From positions 186,001 through 250,000 of the forward strand of contig NZ_CAKMMG010000007.1 of the NCBI RefSeq assembly GCF_927798115.1: a stretch of 64,000 nucleotides of DNA. Reading direction: 5' to 3'. The translations under genes and the position numbers were made by a program. Shown here one piece after another: positions 33,483 to 43,198 of the stretch; position 1 is the first letter of the stretch, and each line of letters opens with the position of its first letter. The stretch is from Paenibacillus auburnensis. Its GTDB lineage: Bacteria > Bacillota > Bacilli > Paenibacillales > Paenibacillaceae. The notes beneath the pieces were generated by a model. The model was given only the letters and a program-made list of their open reading frames with translations, was not told the DNA's origin and ran no database searches.

Positions 33483-34778
33483 CTATTTCTGCTGAACGGA
33501 CTTAAAGGATTTGTTGCTGAGGCCTGTCCGCTCAATTTTTATCGAGACATGGGGGCGGATCTCAATGTCCCGGAATACATTGTCCCAGCTTTTGGTCTGC
33601 TCAATCTGTTTCCAGCGCTTGCGGTCACTGCGGTGAATTCTCACCGCGAAGCCGGTAACATCAGCTCCCAGCTTCCGCACCTCGGTCCACGAGTTATTGA
33701 CAAGCTCAAGCACATGCTGCTCAATTGATGCCTCCATCCCTGAAATGGATGCCCGATCATTCAAATCCATGTCGCTGCCCAGCTCTGTTAATACTCCGCT
33801 GCCTTTGATATGGATGTCCATGACGTAATGATCCTTATCCCAGATGGGACGAACGGAGGTGCTTGAATTCTGGAGAATAAACGAAGCATCCGGAGTTTCG
33901 CCTGTCTTGGGGTGGGAGGGAAAGGCTATGGTGGCTTTGTTGATTTTGTCGGTTATAAAAGACAGGCCGAAGGCCTGTTTTTGTGTCAGCCAGCCGATCA
34001 GCTTCTCGCCTTTGAGTACGCCCAGCTTGCCAAGTGCCAGCCGGGAAGGCAGGTCTGTCACTGCGACTTCAGTGGTTTCATCCATTATTTTATGCCCGGT
34101 TAACCGGATCTCCGGCAGCACCGCGCTCCCGGATTCAGAGGATAGGGCCATGGCCAGCTCGTAGAGGCGCACCCCGGGATAATAGGAGACCAGCCTGGAT
34201 TCTTGCTCTATCATCAGCTGGATGCCTGCGCCCTGATTTTTGGTCATCTGCATGAGCTGGTCCAGAATAGCTCCCGCTTCTCCTTTAGCAAGAAACACAA
34301 AGACCGTTTCACGGGCATCCTGCTTGCGCAGAAACATATCAATGATCTGGTTGATCCCGTGTCTGGCCATAGCCTCGCCCAGCACAGTAATCCGTGAATG
34401 GGAAAAAAACATTTCGCGGGTGCTGGTCAGGTTGGTTTTATCAATGGCTTCCATGATCGTTTTTCCCTTTACGGTGAAGGTGATGAACGGCGGTGAAGTG
34501 GTGCTCCCGCCTGCACTGCCTCCCATGCCGCTGGCGCCGGACGAAGGGTTGATCACCTGGTAGGTGGCTTTCCACTGATTATCCTCCCAGTCATAGGCCG
34601 AACCTGAGGTAATGCCGAGCTCATTGAGCTCCCGGTTATCCCAGCAGCCGGTAATCAAGGTGGACAAGAGGGGGAGACAGAGCAACAGGCAGGAGGTTTT
34701 TCTCGCTGTAAGCGGGGGCCGTCCCGCAGGTAGTGGCAGATTGGATTCCGGCTGAATGGCCTGCTTCCGCTGCTTCAT
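33483..34778 (-). CDS. Ger(x)C-family spore germination lipoprotein
   Basis: A 431-residue lipoprotein with a signal sequence and lipobox LITGC (Cys45), followed by CWDNRELNELGI, the diagnostic GerC start. The unusually long 28-residue leader before the hydrophobic core is supported by an RBS (GAAGGGAG) at ATG 34778. The rest forms the three-domain GerAC fold in the space between inner membrane and cortex. The start overlaps the upstream permease stop by 4 bp. Confidence 0.95.
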   Translation of the reverse strand: MKQRKQAIQPESNLPLPAGRPPLTARKTSCLLLCLPLLSTLITGCWDNRELNELGITSGSAYDWEDNQWKATYQVINPSSGASGMGGSAGGSTTSPPFITFTVKGKTIMEAIDKTNLTSTREMFFSHSRITVLGEAMARHGINQIIDMFLRKQDARETVFVFLAKGEAGAILDQLMQMTKNQGAGIQLMIEQESRLVSYYPGVRLYELAMALSSESGSAVLPEIRLTGHKIMDETTEVAVTDLPSRLALGKLGVLKGEKLIGWLTQKQAFGLSFITDKINKATIAFPSHPKTGETPDASFILQNSSTSVRPIWDKDHYVMDIHIKGSGVLTELGSDMDLNDRASISGMEASIEQHVLELVNNSWTEVRKLGADVTGFAVRIHRSDRKRWKQIEQTKSWDNVFRDIEIRPHVSIKIERTGLSNKSFKSVQQK

Positions 34779-35878
34779 GTTTCACACTCCCTTCTTTTGG
34801 CTCTGGCGCGCTGGATCCGGTGAAGCATAATGGCTGCCAGCGGGACGAGCACATTGAACAGGAAGAAGGTCAAGAACCTTCCTTCCTTGTTATAGAGATT
34901 CAGTTTGTCTATGTTCTGCCAGTTAAACAGGCACTCCAAGGCGATAACCAGCCCTAAAGCCCCGATAAACGGCCGGCTGCTGCTTACCCGGAAGGTTTGC
35001 TTGAAGCACTCTATAGTTACAAACAGGAAGATGGAAAATTTGAGATAGATGGACAGCACCCAATATGAGATGAACAGGATATCCAGCTTCTCGAAAAATC
35101 TGCCGAAATGAACCACTCCGGCAGCCGAGAATCCCGGGTAGGCACTTAGCTTGATAAACTCAGGTCCGAACACCATTAACGCTGTAACCAGCGAAAAGAG
35201 CATCAGCACAGCAACAAACAGAAGACCCACCCACCCGGCGATCCGTGCTTTTTGCGGATCCTTGAGATACGGTGCCAGGAACAGCAGCACGGCCACTTCA
35301 GACATCCAGGTAGTCGGTGTAATACTGGCCAGCGTCAATGAAGCCAGGGAATGATCAAACATCGGGAGCAGGTGGTGCACGTTCATTTCATGGATTATAC
35401 CGAACAAGAACAGCGGCGCGAAGAATCCATAGAGCAAGATTACGATGCTGTTCACTCGGGCTATGGATTCAATGCCCTGTCTGACCATATAAATCGTAAT
35501 GAGTAGGATCAGAATGACAAGGACGGTCACTGGTGTGTTCAGCAGCACATTATCTTTAATGAAATTGACGAATTCTCGCAAGATCGTGGCGGTTGTATCC
35601 AGATAGAACTGCAGCATAAAAAGACCCAGTACCGTGGCTACGATCGGCGAGCTTCGTTCACCCACCCATGTGAGAAAGGGAGCGCCGTTGCTTACGCGGA
35701 TGGCTGTTCCGACGATGGCGGCAACAATCAGTCCGGCCACGGTGGATAATAGAATGGAGAGTGGCGCATCCTGCTCGGCATAGTTACTGATAATGACGGG
35801 GAGGACGACGGTAGCTGTCGGCAGAATCGTATTGATGACAAGCATGGCAGCTTGGGCGGTATCAATTTTTCCATTCAA
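34775..35878 (-). CDS. Spore germination permease (GerAB family)
   Basis: A 367-residue polytopic protein of the GerAB/YndE family with about ten membrane segments (for example TAQAAMLVINTILPTATVVLP). B subunits hold the germinant-binding pocket. It overlaps the GerA gene and the GerC gene by 4 bp each, indicating coupled translation of the A-B-C set. Expected expression is in the forespore under sigma G; no such promoter was pinpointed. Confidence 0.94.
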   Translation of the reverse strand: MNGKIDTAQAAMLVINTILPTATVVLPVIISNYAEQDAPLSILLSTVAGLIVAAIVGTAIRVSNGAPFLTWVGERSSPIVATVLGLFMLQFYLDTTATILREFVNFIKDNVLLNTPVTVLVILILLITIYMVRQGIESIARVNSIVILLYGFFAPLFLFGIIHEMNVHHLLPMFDHSLASLTLASITPTTWMSEVAVLLFLAPYLKDPQKARIAGWVGLLFVAVLMLFSLVTALMVFGPEFIKLSAYPGFSAAGVVHFGRFFEKLDILFISYWVLSIYLKFSIFLFVTIECFKQTFRVSSSRPFIGALGLVIALECLFNWQNIDKLNLYNKEGRFLTFFLFNVLVPLAAIMLHRIQRARAKRRECET

Positions 35879-37506
35879 GCCTGATCCTCTCCCTGCGGTT
35901 TTTTTTGCTGCCCTGATAGTTGCGCTTTCTTCTTCTGATCTTCAATCGACTGCGGTTTCTGATCCGGACCTTGTCTGCGCGTTTCTTTACCCAGGCTGGT
36001 CTTAGGCCGCATAGGCATATTCCAGAGCGGGACACGGATAAAGATATCTTTCAGGTAGCGCGGGATCATCGGAGCCACTGGTGACAGGTAAGGTACGCCG
36101 AACGAATACAGTCCTGCCAAATGGATCAGCAGCACCATCAAAAAGGACATAATGCCGAACAGACCAAGCGTGGCGGCAATCAGCATTAGTAAAAACCGGA
36201 TCAGACGAATCGAGTTGGCGATAGCCAGCGAAGGAATAACGAAGTTGGAAATGGCTGTGAACGAGACGACGATGACCATCGCCGCCGATACCAGACCGGC
36301 AGAAACCGCTGCTTGTCCCAGTACCAGCGCCCCGACAATCGAAATCGCCGGACCAATGGTGCGGGGCATCCGTACTCCGGCCTCACGCAGCACATCGAAG
36401 GTAAGCTCCATGAGCAGCGCTTCTGCCAGCGCCGGCAGCGGCACCCCTTCGCGCTGGGCGGCCAGACTGATCAGCAGTGTGGTCGGCAGCATTTCCTGGT
36501 GAAAGGTGGTAACGGCAATATACAAGGCAGGCAGCAGCATAGAGACAAAGAAGGCGCCATACCGGATCAGCCGCAGAAAGGAAGAGATATCGTAACGCTG
36601 ATAATAATCTTCGCTGGATTGAAAAAAATTAAAGAAGGTGGACGGCGCAAGCAGCGCAAAGGGCGTACCGTCAATAATAATCCCAACCTGCCCCTCCAGA
36701 AGCCCACCGGCCACCGCATCAGGGCGCTCCGTATTCTGAATGGTAGGAAAAGGGGTTAGCCCGCCATCCTGAATGAATTCCTCGATGTAATTGCTTTCCA
36801 GAATACTGTCTGTAATAATACCGTCCAGCCGGCGGCGGATTTCGGCCAGCACCGCTTCACTGGCAATTCCCTGCAGGTAAACAAGAGCAACCCCGGTCCC
36901 GGTGCGCTGGCCGATTTTATACTCTTCTATCCGGAGATCAGAGGTTTTGAGTCTTCGTCTGAGCATGGATGTGCCGACCCGCAGGCTTTCGGTGAACCCT
37001 TCCTTGGGACCGCGGATAACGCCCTGGGAGGTGGGTTCATTGACGCTTCTCTTCTCATAGCCGGAGGTGTCGGCGGCGAGCGCCATCGTAAGCCCGTTAA
37101 ATAGAATGAGGGTGTAGCCCTCAAACAGCAAAGACAGCATATGTTCGACGGTTTTACCTTCCTGAACGCCCCCGATGGGCAGCATCTGGTCCTTAATCAG
37201 AGCATAGGCTTTATCTGCGGTGATGGCGTCACTTTTCAGTGTGACATGCTCCATCAGCGGCTGAATTACGGTCTGATTAACGGTATCTGCGTTCACGAGG
37301 CCATCAATATAAATAAAAGCCAGAGAGAGAGAGCTTAACGATTCATTGGTGAATCTGCGGATGATCACATCCGAGCTTGTACCAATTCTTAGACTGATCT
37401 CCTGCAAAGTCTCATCGAGTGAGGGGCTCAGGGGACAAGGCGCGGGGATAACAGTTTCTACAGGGTCTTTAGTATGCTTACGGCCTTGCTTGGAATGAAC
37501 GGGCAC
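35875..37506 (-). CDS. GerA-family spore germination protein
   Basis: A 543-residue GerAA-type subunit. Residues about 25-270 are soluble; the C-terminal half has four to five membrane helices (with RYGAFFVSMLLPALYIAVT and PALAEALLMELTFDVLREAG) followed by a charged Lys/Gln-rich tail. A subunits form the ion channel of the nutrient receptor. The frame opens at 37629, but GTG 37506 has GGAGGAG five bases upstream and gives the standard N-terminus. First gene of the five-gene ger operon. Confidence 0.95.
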   Translation of the reverse strand: MPVHSKQGRKHTKDPVETVIPAPCPLSPSLDETLQEISLRIGTSSDVIIRRFTNESLSSLSLAFIYIDGLVNADTVNQTVIQPLMEHVTLKSDAITADKAYALIKDQMLPIGGVQEGKTVEHMLSLLFEGYTLILFNGLTMALAADTSGYEKRSVNEPTSQGVIRGPKEGFTESLRVGTSMLRRRLKTSDLRIEEYKIGQRTGTGVALVYLQGIASEAVLAEIRRRLDGIITDSILESNYIEEFIQDGGLTPFPTIQNTERPDAVAGGLLEGQVGIIIDGTPFALLAPSTFFNFFQSSEDYYQRYDISSFLRLIRYGAFFVSMLLPALYIAVTTFHQEMLPTTLLISLAAQREGVPLPALAEALLMELTFDVLREAGVRMPRTIGPAISIVGALVLGQAAVSAGLVSAAMVIVVSFTAISNFVIPSLAIANSIRLIRFLLMLIAATLGLFGIMSFLMVLLIHLAGLYSFGVPYLSPVAPMIPRYLKDIFIRVPLWNMPMRPKTSLGKETRRQGPDQKPQSIEDQKKKAQLSGQQKKPQGEDQA

Positions 37507-37609
37507 TGCTTCTCCTCCTTCACACTGAATGCTGGATAATGTGGGAGTATTATCCCCCGGCCGTTCATTCCTTATTCTGCCTGCTGTATGAAATTGGTGG
37601 ACATGAAAA

Positions 37610-37651
37610 AGAGGGTGTCCGCAGGCCATATGCAGCCGCAGAACACCCTCT
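37610..37651 (-). terminator. Terminator of the phosphodiester glycosidase gene
   Basis: AGAGGGTGT and ACACCCTCT form a 9-bp stem followed on the minus strand by five T. Confidence 0.85.
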
Positions 37652-37676
37652 GAATGTTAAGCTTCTATGATGTTTA

Positions 37677-38831
37677 CTACCGGGTACTGACAACCAGTGC
37701 ATTACTGATCAGACGTCCCGGAGTGGTCAAATATTTCCCGTTATAATACAAGCCGCTGGAAGCACCGCCATCCAGATTCATCGCCTGATAAGCGCCTGCC
37801 TGCTTCATGATCTGTGCCAGCTGCGGGATGGTAGCCCCGCCGGTGGTCAGCAGGATCAGCTTGTGATCGCGGGTAAGGCCAAGTGCGCTGCGGGCCCCGC
37901 CGCCAGTTAATATTTTGGGGTCCTTGAAGCCTTCGGCAGCGACGTTCAGCGATACACTGCCATTTACCAGCAGCCGGGGACCGGCCTGCAGCGCCCCTTC
38001 AACGGACCCGCTCTGGAACCGTGCGCTGAACTGACTGCCGGGAATCAGCTCAGCCAGCAGATTGCGGTCATAGGCAAATACCGTCCGGCGGTCACCGGGG
38101 CTGTTCTTCAGCATTTTGCCGCCGCTGATGATATAACCATAAGGGGCTTTGTAGGCTCCTTCCGTATAAGCATCAAAAAAAGTTCCGTTGATCGCGGCAA
38201 CAGCTCCGCTTCGTTTGGCAATGCTGCCGAGCGCTTCCGTCTTGCCGACCGTATTGCCGGCAAGTACAGCATCCAGCCGGACGGAAGGGTGCAGCAGAGA
38301 GACGGTAACTGTCTGCACAGAGAATGATCTGGAGCCGACTTTATATGTATGTTTCGCGCTGGTTACGGCAGAGGAGCCCGCCTTCAGGAGCGTTCCGCTT
38401 AGGACCGGCAAGGTCGCTTCGGCGCCGCCCAATGTGAGTGTAACGGAGGCGGGCTCTTTGTTCCATTCCAGCCCGATGCCAAGTATCGTGCTGACAAGGG
38501 AGAGCGGAACATAGGTCGTGCCGTTCTCGCTGAAGGGCAGATCACTTATCGGAACAGCTTTGCCGTTGACCGAAGCTGAAGCTTGGCCAAGGGTAAGAAG
38601 AAGCGAATTTTTGTCTCCGGCAATTTCTATGGATTTCGCATCTGCTGTAAGCCCAGCACGGAGGTCGAACAGACCGTTTAAGAAGCGCAGCGGGATAAAC
38701 GAATGATTTCCTTTGTCCACATAGACGGCATTTTTAGGCGCAGTAGCCGCCGACGCACCGGGCAGCAGGGATGGAAGCGTGGAGAGCATTAGGAACAGGG
38801 TAAGGACAAGGGTGAGTATTTTCTTCAGCAT
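37677..38831 (-). CDS. Secreted phosphodiester glycosidase (NAGPA domain) with copper-amine-oxidase-N-like domain
   Basis: A 384-residue exported protein. Residues 1-28 are a signal peptide ending near GASA. Residues about 35-125 resemble the Cu-amine-oxidase N1 domain (FIPLRFLNGLFDLR, YVPLSLVSTILGIG), common on Paenibacillus exoproteins. Residues about 190-384 are a NAGPA domain (AAINGTFFDAYTEGAY, GARSALGLTRDHKLILLTT, AMNLDGGASSGLYYNGK). NAGPA enzymes cleave sugar-phosphodiesters, perhaps from teichoic acids. ATG 38831 has AAAGGAG upstream. Confidence 0.92.
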   Translation of the reverse strand: MLKKILTLVLTLFLMLSTLPSLLPGASAATAPKNAVYVDKGNHSFIPLRFLNGLFDLRAGLTADAKSIEIAGDKNSLLLTLGQASASVNGKAVPISDLPFSENGTTYVPLSLVSTILGIGLEWNKEPASVTLTLGGAEATLPVLSGTLLKAGSSAVTSAKHTYKVGSRSFSVQTVTVSLLHPSVRLDAVLAGNTVGKTEALGSIAKRSGAVAAINGTFFDAYTEGAYKAPYGYIISGGKMLKNSPGDRRTVFAYDRNLLAELIPGSQFSARFQSGSVEGALQAGPRLLVNGSVSLNVAAEGFKDPKILTGGGARSALGLTRDHKLILLTTGGATIPQLAQIMKQAGAYQAMNLDGGASSGLYYNGKYLTTPGRLISNALVVSTR

Positions 38832-38986
38832 AAACAGAATCTCCTTTTGACTTATTATGTATTGTCTTTATATCGTCAAAAGCGGCGCTGCACTTAAACG
38901 TGCGTATAATCGCATGCAGCTGCGTCGGATTTCATATATAATTCTTTGATACTCAATTTCATTTTACGCAAAGGCGGTTAGCTACA

Positions 38987-39565
38987 ATGACAACGATTGG
39001 TTTGATCCGGCACGGCAGTACCTTATGGAATAAAGAAGGCCGAATACAGGGCCATACCGATAATCCCCTGGATGAAGAGGGCCTGGAGCAGGCAGCGGCT
39101 CTTGCGGAGCGGCTAAGTACGGAAGAGTGGGATTATATTTATTCCAGCGACCTGCTCAGAGCAAGACAGACAGCAGAGGTTATCGCGGCGAGACTTGGTC
39201 TTTCTATTGCAGGATTGGTACCGGGAATCCGGGAAATGGACGGCGGCTTGCTTGAGGGCACGACGGAGCAGGAACTTATAGAGCGCTGGGGAAAAGATTG
39301 GAGAACGCTTGAGATCGGCCTGGAGAAGAATGAATCCGGCCGGCTTAGAGGAAGCCGGGCGATTGAAGAAATCGCGCAGCGGCATCCGGGCCGGCATGTG
39401 CTGGTGGTCAGCCATGGTGCAATCCTCCGCAGCACCCTGAGCGGACTGGTACCTGAACTGGATTTGAGTGTGTTCCTGAAGAATACTTCGCTCACCCGGT
39501 TAGTCTATACCGGCAAAACCTGGACCTGTGAGCTCTACAATTGCGCCAAACATATTGAGAATTAG
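38987..39565 (+). CDS. Histidine phosphatase family protein
   Basis: A 192-residue phosphoglycerate-mutase-fold phosphatase. The catalytic motif IGLIRHGSTLW carries the phospho-accepting His9, and HVLVVSHGAILR carries the second His. Small members of this group include broad-specificity phosphatases and alpha-ribazole phosphatase; nothing indicates cobalamin synthesis here. The RBS is weak (AAAGGCGG). The gene stands alone. Confidence 0.9.
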   Translation: MTTIGLIRHGSTLWNKEGRIQGHTDNPLDEEGLEQAAALAERLSTEEWDYIYSSDLLRARQTAEVIAARLGLSIAGLVPGIREMDGGLLEGTTEQELIERWGKDWRTLEIGLEKNESGRLRGSRAIEEIAQRHPGRHVLVVSHGAILRSTLSGLVPELDLSVFLKNTSLTRLVYTGKTWTCELYNCAKHIEN

Positions 39566-39738
39566 ACATCTCAGCTATGCCGGCCGCGCTATTCCAAATC
39601 ATTCCATGAAGAAACAGACCTGACCTGCCGATAATAAGCATAATACTGATCACTTGCCTGTTTACAAGCTTTTACAGCTGCAGCTGTTCACTATGTTGGT
39701 TCGGTTTATTCATATGTAAAAGGGAGTGTTCGAAAACG

Positions 39739-40590
39739 ATGGAAGAAGCGCGGAATTATATGTTAGCCGTATTCTCAGTCCTTATTGCAGCGTTGACAGC
39801 TTACGCGATTCTCCGGCTCTCGCAGAATTTCGCAATTAAAAATCAAAGAGCCCGTGCAGTGCGCACGAGCCTTATTATTCTTATGGCCGGCAGTGGTTTA
39901 GGCGGCATGCACCTGCTCGGGAGAGGGGCCGTATCCGGGTTCCAGCCGGCCGGCGGCAGCCTGTTCTTCGCATTGGCGCTCTACTCACTGACCCTTACCT
40001 TGATGATGCTGCTGTTCTCCCGGGCCCGCCAGGTGCTGGCCGAGAGGGATCAGCTTAAGGAGCTTGCGTATAGAGACAGCTTAACCAGCCTCTTCAATAA
40101 GAATGGAATGGACCATTTCTGGGAGCACTGCAAACCGAATGAACAGCTTGCTGTGCTGTATCTGGACCTGAACCGCTTCAAATCGATTAATGATAAGCTT
40201 GGCCATCATGTCGGTGATTTGCTGCTCCAGGCCGTCGGCGGGACGCTGAAGCAATTCTCGGCCAAGGGCAAGCGGCATATCTTCCGGATCGGCGGCGATG
40301 AATTCGTAATCATTGCGAAACGCTGCGGCCGCAAGGAGGCTGAACAGCTGGCCTTGCAGATTCTGGAGAAAACGACCCGGAATTATCAGCTTGAGCGGCA
40401 TGAGCTGTTCGTGTCGGCCAGTATCGGTATTACGATCAGCCAGGGCAGAATTGATTCCGCGCGTCTCCTGAAGGAAGCCGATTCGGCCATGTACTATGCC
40501 AAGCAGCTGGGCAGAGGCCGTTATGCGGTTCACAAGCAAGGCATCGTCATTCAGCCGGTGAACGTGCTGGGCAGCTCCAGAGCGAATTAA
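39739..40590 (+). CDS. Membrane-anchored GGDEF diguanylate cyclase
   Basis: A 283-residue protein with about three N-terminal membrane segments (residues about 7-27, 43-62 and 75-95) and a GGDEF domain from about residue 105. The active-site motif GGDEF is intact at 185-189 and the metal-binding Asp143 lies in YLDLNRFK. The RxxD inhibitory site is absent. It should make cyclic di-GMP from GTP. It converges with the MFS gene, their ends overlapping by 4 bp (40587-40590). Confidence 0.93.
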   Translation: MEEARNYMLAVFSVLIAALTAYAILRLSQNFAIKNQRARAVRTSLIILMAGSGLGGMHLLGRGAVSGFQPAGGSLFFALALYSLTLTLMMLLFSRARQVLAERDQLKELAYRDSLTSLFNKNGMDHFWEHCKPNEQLAVLYLDLNRFKSINDKLGHHVGDLLLQAVGGTLKQFSAKGKRHIFRIGGDEFVIIAKRCGRKEAEQLALQILEKTTRNYQLERHELFVSASIGITISQGRIDSARLLKEADSAMYYAKQLGRGRYAVHKQGIVIQPVNVLGSSRAN

Positions 40591-41816
40591 TCAGCGCGTT
40601 CTGCTGTAACGGTACGTTGTCCATCCATCATAAACAGGCAGAGCAGGGCAACGGCCATGCTGCCTGCTGCCGCGTAGAACAGGACCGAGTAATCTGTCAG
40701 ATCGATCAGTAGCCCGAGCACCGGCGGGGAGCTGATCGCGGCAAGCGAGGAGACCAGATAATACATCCCGGTGCGGGTGCCGATACTCTCCTCGGTTCCC
40801 GTAGCCACAACGTAAGGATAGGAATTAATATTGATGCAGGCCCAGAATATTCCCCCGGTTAGCAGCAGCCCCCGCAGCATCAGCAGATTTTCCGCAAAGC
40901 CCACCAAGGCAAAGACAGCCGTCAACCCGATAACGCCAGTAATAATCATTTTTTTCTTGCCGAACCGTCCGCCCAGCCAGCCGCTGGGGATCGCAAAGGC
41001 TACAAAGGCCAGTGAGAAGAAGGTAAGCGAGAACGATGCAGCCTTTTCACTGAGGCCCAGGTGATGTTTGCCGTACAAGGTAAATAAGGTTTCCACCCCC
41101 TGATAAGCCACGAACCAGAAAAAGATAGCCGCCAGCAGCCAAAAGGTCGTGCGATCCAGCTGCTTCAGCAGAGAAATCCGCGCAGGCTTGAGTTGCGGAA
41201 CGACGGCATTTCTTTGTTGCTCCTGAAGTCCAGAGCGGACAGTATCCGTATTCACGCCATCCCGGTCTTCCCGAATGAAGCGTGCTACGATCAGCAGGCA
41301 GAGCAGTGTAATCAGTCCGGCTACGAGGAACGGCAGTGCCGGGTTCGCATCATAGAGCATGGAACCGGCACCAAAAGCGAGAATCGATCCGATCCCGCCC
41401 ATAAAGTTAACTAGCCCGTTGGCCTTCGTCCGCTGCGGCTCCGGTGTAATATCGGGCATCAGCGCAACGGTCGGCGAACGGTACAGGCTCATGGCCAGGT
41501 TCATCAGCATCATGAACAGCAGCAGGGTAAACAGTCCGCTGTGGTACGGAATCAGCATTGTCAGCACGGCTGCCAGCGGCATTCCGATCAGCAGATAAGG
41601 CATTCTGCGTCCGTAGCGGCTGACGGTCCGGTCACTGCGGTTGCCGATCCACGGCTGCAGAAATAGTGCAAAATAATTATCGATCGTCATCATAAAGCTG
41701 ATCAGGGCTACACTGTTAACGTATTTTTCCAGAAAGAATGGTACGAACGCATTATATAAGCTCCACGTGATGCTGATGCTGAAAAAGCCGAAGCCCAGCA
41801 GCCAGACTTTTTTCAC
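40587..41816 (-). CDS. MFS transporter, SLC45/GPH-like
   Basis: A 409-residue transporter with twelve predicted helices. The DNYFALFLQPWIGNRSD and SRYGRRMPYLLIGMPLAA motifs resemble the SLC45-like sugar transporter group. GTG 41816 has GGGAG nine bases upstream; the longer frame from 41858 would overlap the upstream gene. It begins 4 bp after the glycerophosphodiesterase gene, so the two are co-expressed and the substrate may be a glycerophosphodiester or a released polyol. That link is inferred. Confidence 0.9.
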   Translation of the reverse strand: MKKVWLLGFGFFSISITWSLYNAFVPFFLEKYVNSVALISFMMTIDNYFALFLQPWIGNRSDRTVSRYGRRMPYLLIGMPLAAVLTMLIPYHSGLFTLLLFMMLMNLAMSLYRSPTVALMPDITPEPQRTKANGLVNFMGGIGSILAFGAGSMLYDANPALPFLVAGLITLLCLLIVARFIREDRDGVNTDTVRSGLQEQQRNAVVPQLKPARISLLKQLDRTTFWLLAAIFFWFVAYQGVETLFTLYGKHHLGLSEKAASFSLTFFSLAFVAFAIPSGWLGGRFGKKKMIITGVIGLTAVFALVGFAENLLMLRGLLLTGGIFWACININSYPYVVATGTEESIGTRTGMYYLVSSLAAISSPPVLGLLIDLTDYSVLFYAAAGSMAVALLCLFMMDGQRTVTAERAD

Positions 41817-41820
41817 ACCC

Positions 41821-42558
41821 TCACACTCCCTTGGCAGCAAGCAGGCCGGACAGCACATCCGGATAATCAGTGATAATTCCTGCTACCCCGGCATCGATTA
41901 AGGCTTTCATCCGCTCGGGATCATTAACGGTCCAAGGATGGTAGACCACACCATGTTCTGAAGCTTCAGCCACGAACTCCGGCAGAACGGCATAGTGATA
42001 GGCATGCAGCGCATCAGCCTGCAGGGAGGCCGCGTAATCCCAGGGGCGGTATAGGCCCTCACCATATAAAATACCTGTGCGGATTTCCGGCGCCAGCGAT
42101 TTGCAGTAGGCCAGCGAGTAATGATTGAAGCTCGACAGTACCACACGGTTACTCATCCCGTAATCCCGCACGGCCGCAATGACCTTCTCTTCCATCCCCG
42201 GGTACATAAAAATTCCGTTCTTCAGTTCGATATTAAGGAGGGTATCCCGCTCCTGCAGCAAATCCAGCAATTCCTCCAGCGTAGGAAGACGCTCATCCTT
42301 GAATTCCGTCCCGAACCAGGAACCGGCATCCAGCTCCAGCAGCTGGCTCAGTGTTCTATCCTTTACATATCCTTCAGCACCGGCAGTGCGCTTTAAACTT
42401 TCATCATGGATGAGTACCAGTCCTCCGTCTGAAGACATCTGGACATCGGTTTCAATGCCGGTTGCGCCCAGCTCAAGGCTTTTGCGGAATGCCGCCATCG
42501 TATTCTCCGGGCAGACCGCAGACGCCCCGCGGTGTGCAAAGTTGATAATGCTGTTCAT
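41821..42558 (-). CDS. Glycerophosphodiester phosphodiesterase
   Basis: A 245-residue cytosolic GDPD-family TIM barrel. The active-site NFAHRGASAVCPENT (catalytic His with Arg and Glu) and GIETDVQMSSDGGLVLIHDE are complete, and NIELKN follows. It hydrolyses glycerophosphodiesters to glycerol 3-phosphate and an alcohol. It has no signal peptide, so acts on imported or internal substrate. ATG 42558 has GGAGGGG upstream. First of two genes with the MFS transporter. Confidence 0.95.
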   Translation of the reverse strand: MNSIINFAHRGASAVCPENTMAAFRKSLELGATGIETDVQMSSDGGLVLIHDESLKRTAGAEGYVKDRTLSQLLELDAGSWFGTEFKDERLPTLEELLDLLQERDTLLNIELKNGIFMYPGMEEKVIAAVRDYGMSNRVVLSSFNHYSLAYCKSLAPEIRTGILYGEGLYRPWDYAASLQADALHAYHYAVLPEFVAEASEHGVVYHPWTVNDPERMKALIDAGVAGIITDYPDVLSGLLAAKGV

Positions 42559-42752
42559 GTGTTGTTACCCCTCCGCCTCATAGTTTTACTAAGTGCCCGC
42601 ACAAAGCAGGCTCTATTGTCATATTCAACACCACAACAAGAAACCCTGTCCGCTTGCCAGCGAAAGGGTGCAAAATGAAGCAATTTTAACATGGGGCTTA
42701 CAATATTGCACCAAAAGACCGGACTCCCGTCCAAGGTAGGAGGCTGAGGGGA

Positions 42753-43085
42753 TCATTTTCTTGCTTCGAGCCACATTTTAATTTCAGCGTATAGAAAAGA
42801 GCCCTGTGCAAATAACAGAATCAGCTTATACCAGAGGGGCATCTCAACCAACAGGGCAATGATGAAACTGATGAACCCCGTTAGTGCCAGCAGCCGGCTG
42901 ATTAGAACTTTTTTCTCAACCTTGACGAGGCTGTCAAATATATAAACTAAAATCACTTGGAGAGGTAACAACAATAAAAATAAAGATATAAAGGTGAAAA
43001 ATCCGAAGATTGCAGAAGCAATGATCCATACTAAAATCAGCCCTATGATGTTCAGCCGCTTCGTTATTTTCTCTGAGAGTTTCAT
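42753..43085 (-). CDS. Small four-helix membrane protein, unknown
   Basis: A 110-residue, strongly hydrophobic protein with about four membrane segments and basic ends. ATG 43085 has GGAGG six bases upstream, which supports translation. No family is recognised. It stands alone, 97 bp downstream of another unidentified membrane-anchored protein on the same strand. Confidence 0.7.
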   Translation of the reverse strand: MKLSEKITKRLNIIGLILVWIIASAIFGFFTFISLFLLLLPLQVILVYIFDSLVKVEKKVLISRLLALTGFISFIIALLVEMPLWYKLILLFAQGSFLYAEIKMWLEARK

Positions 43086-43198
43086 ACTATGCCTCCAGGG
43101 TACTCGGAATGAATATCCGAAAAAATTCCATTTATATCTATATTATAAACGGATATCCATCCCGGTTCAAAAAAGATAACGGTCATATCTGCTTCACT

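Noticed and set aside
39113..39495. Overlapping minus-strand frames in the histidine phosphatase gene
   Set aside because: They are shadows of the plus-strand gene, which has clear catalytic motifs.
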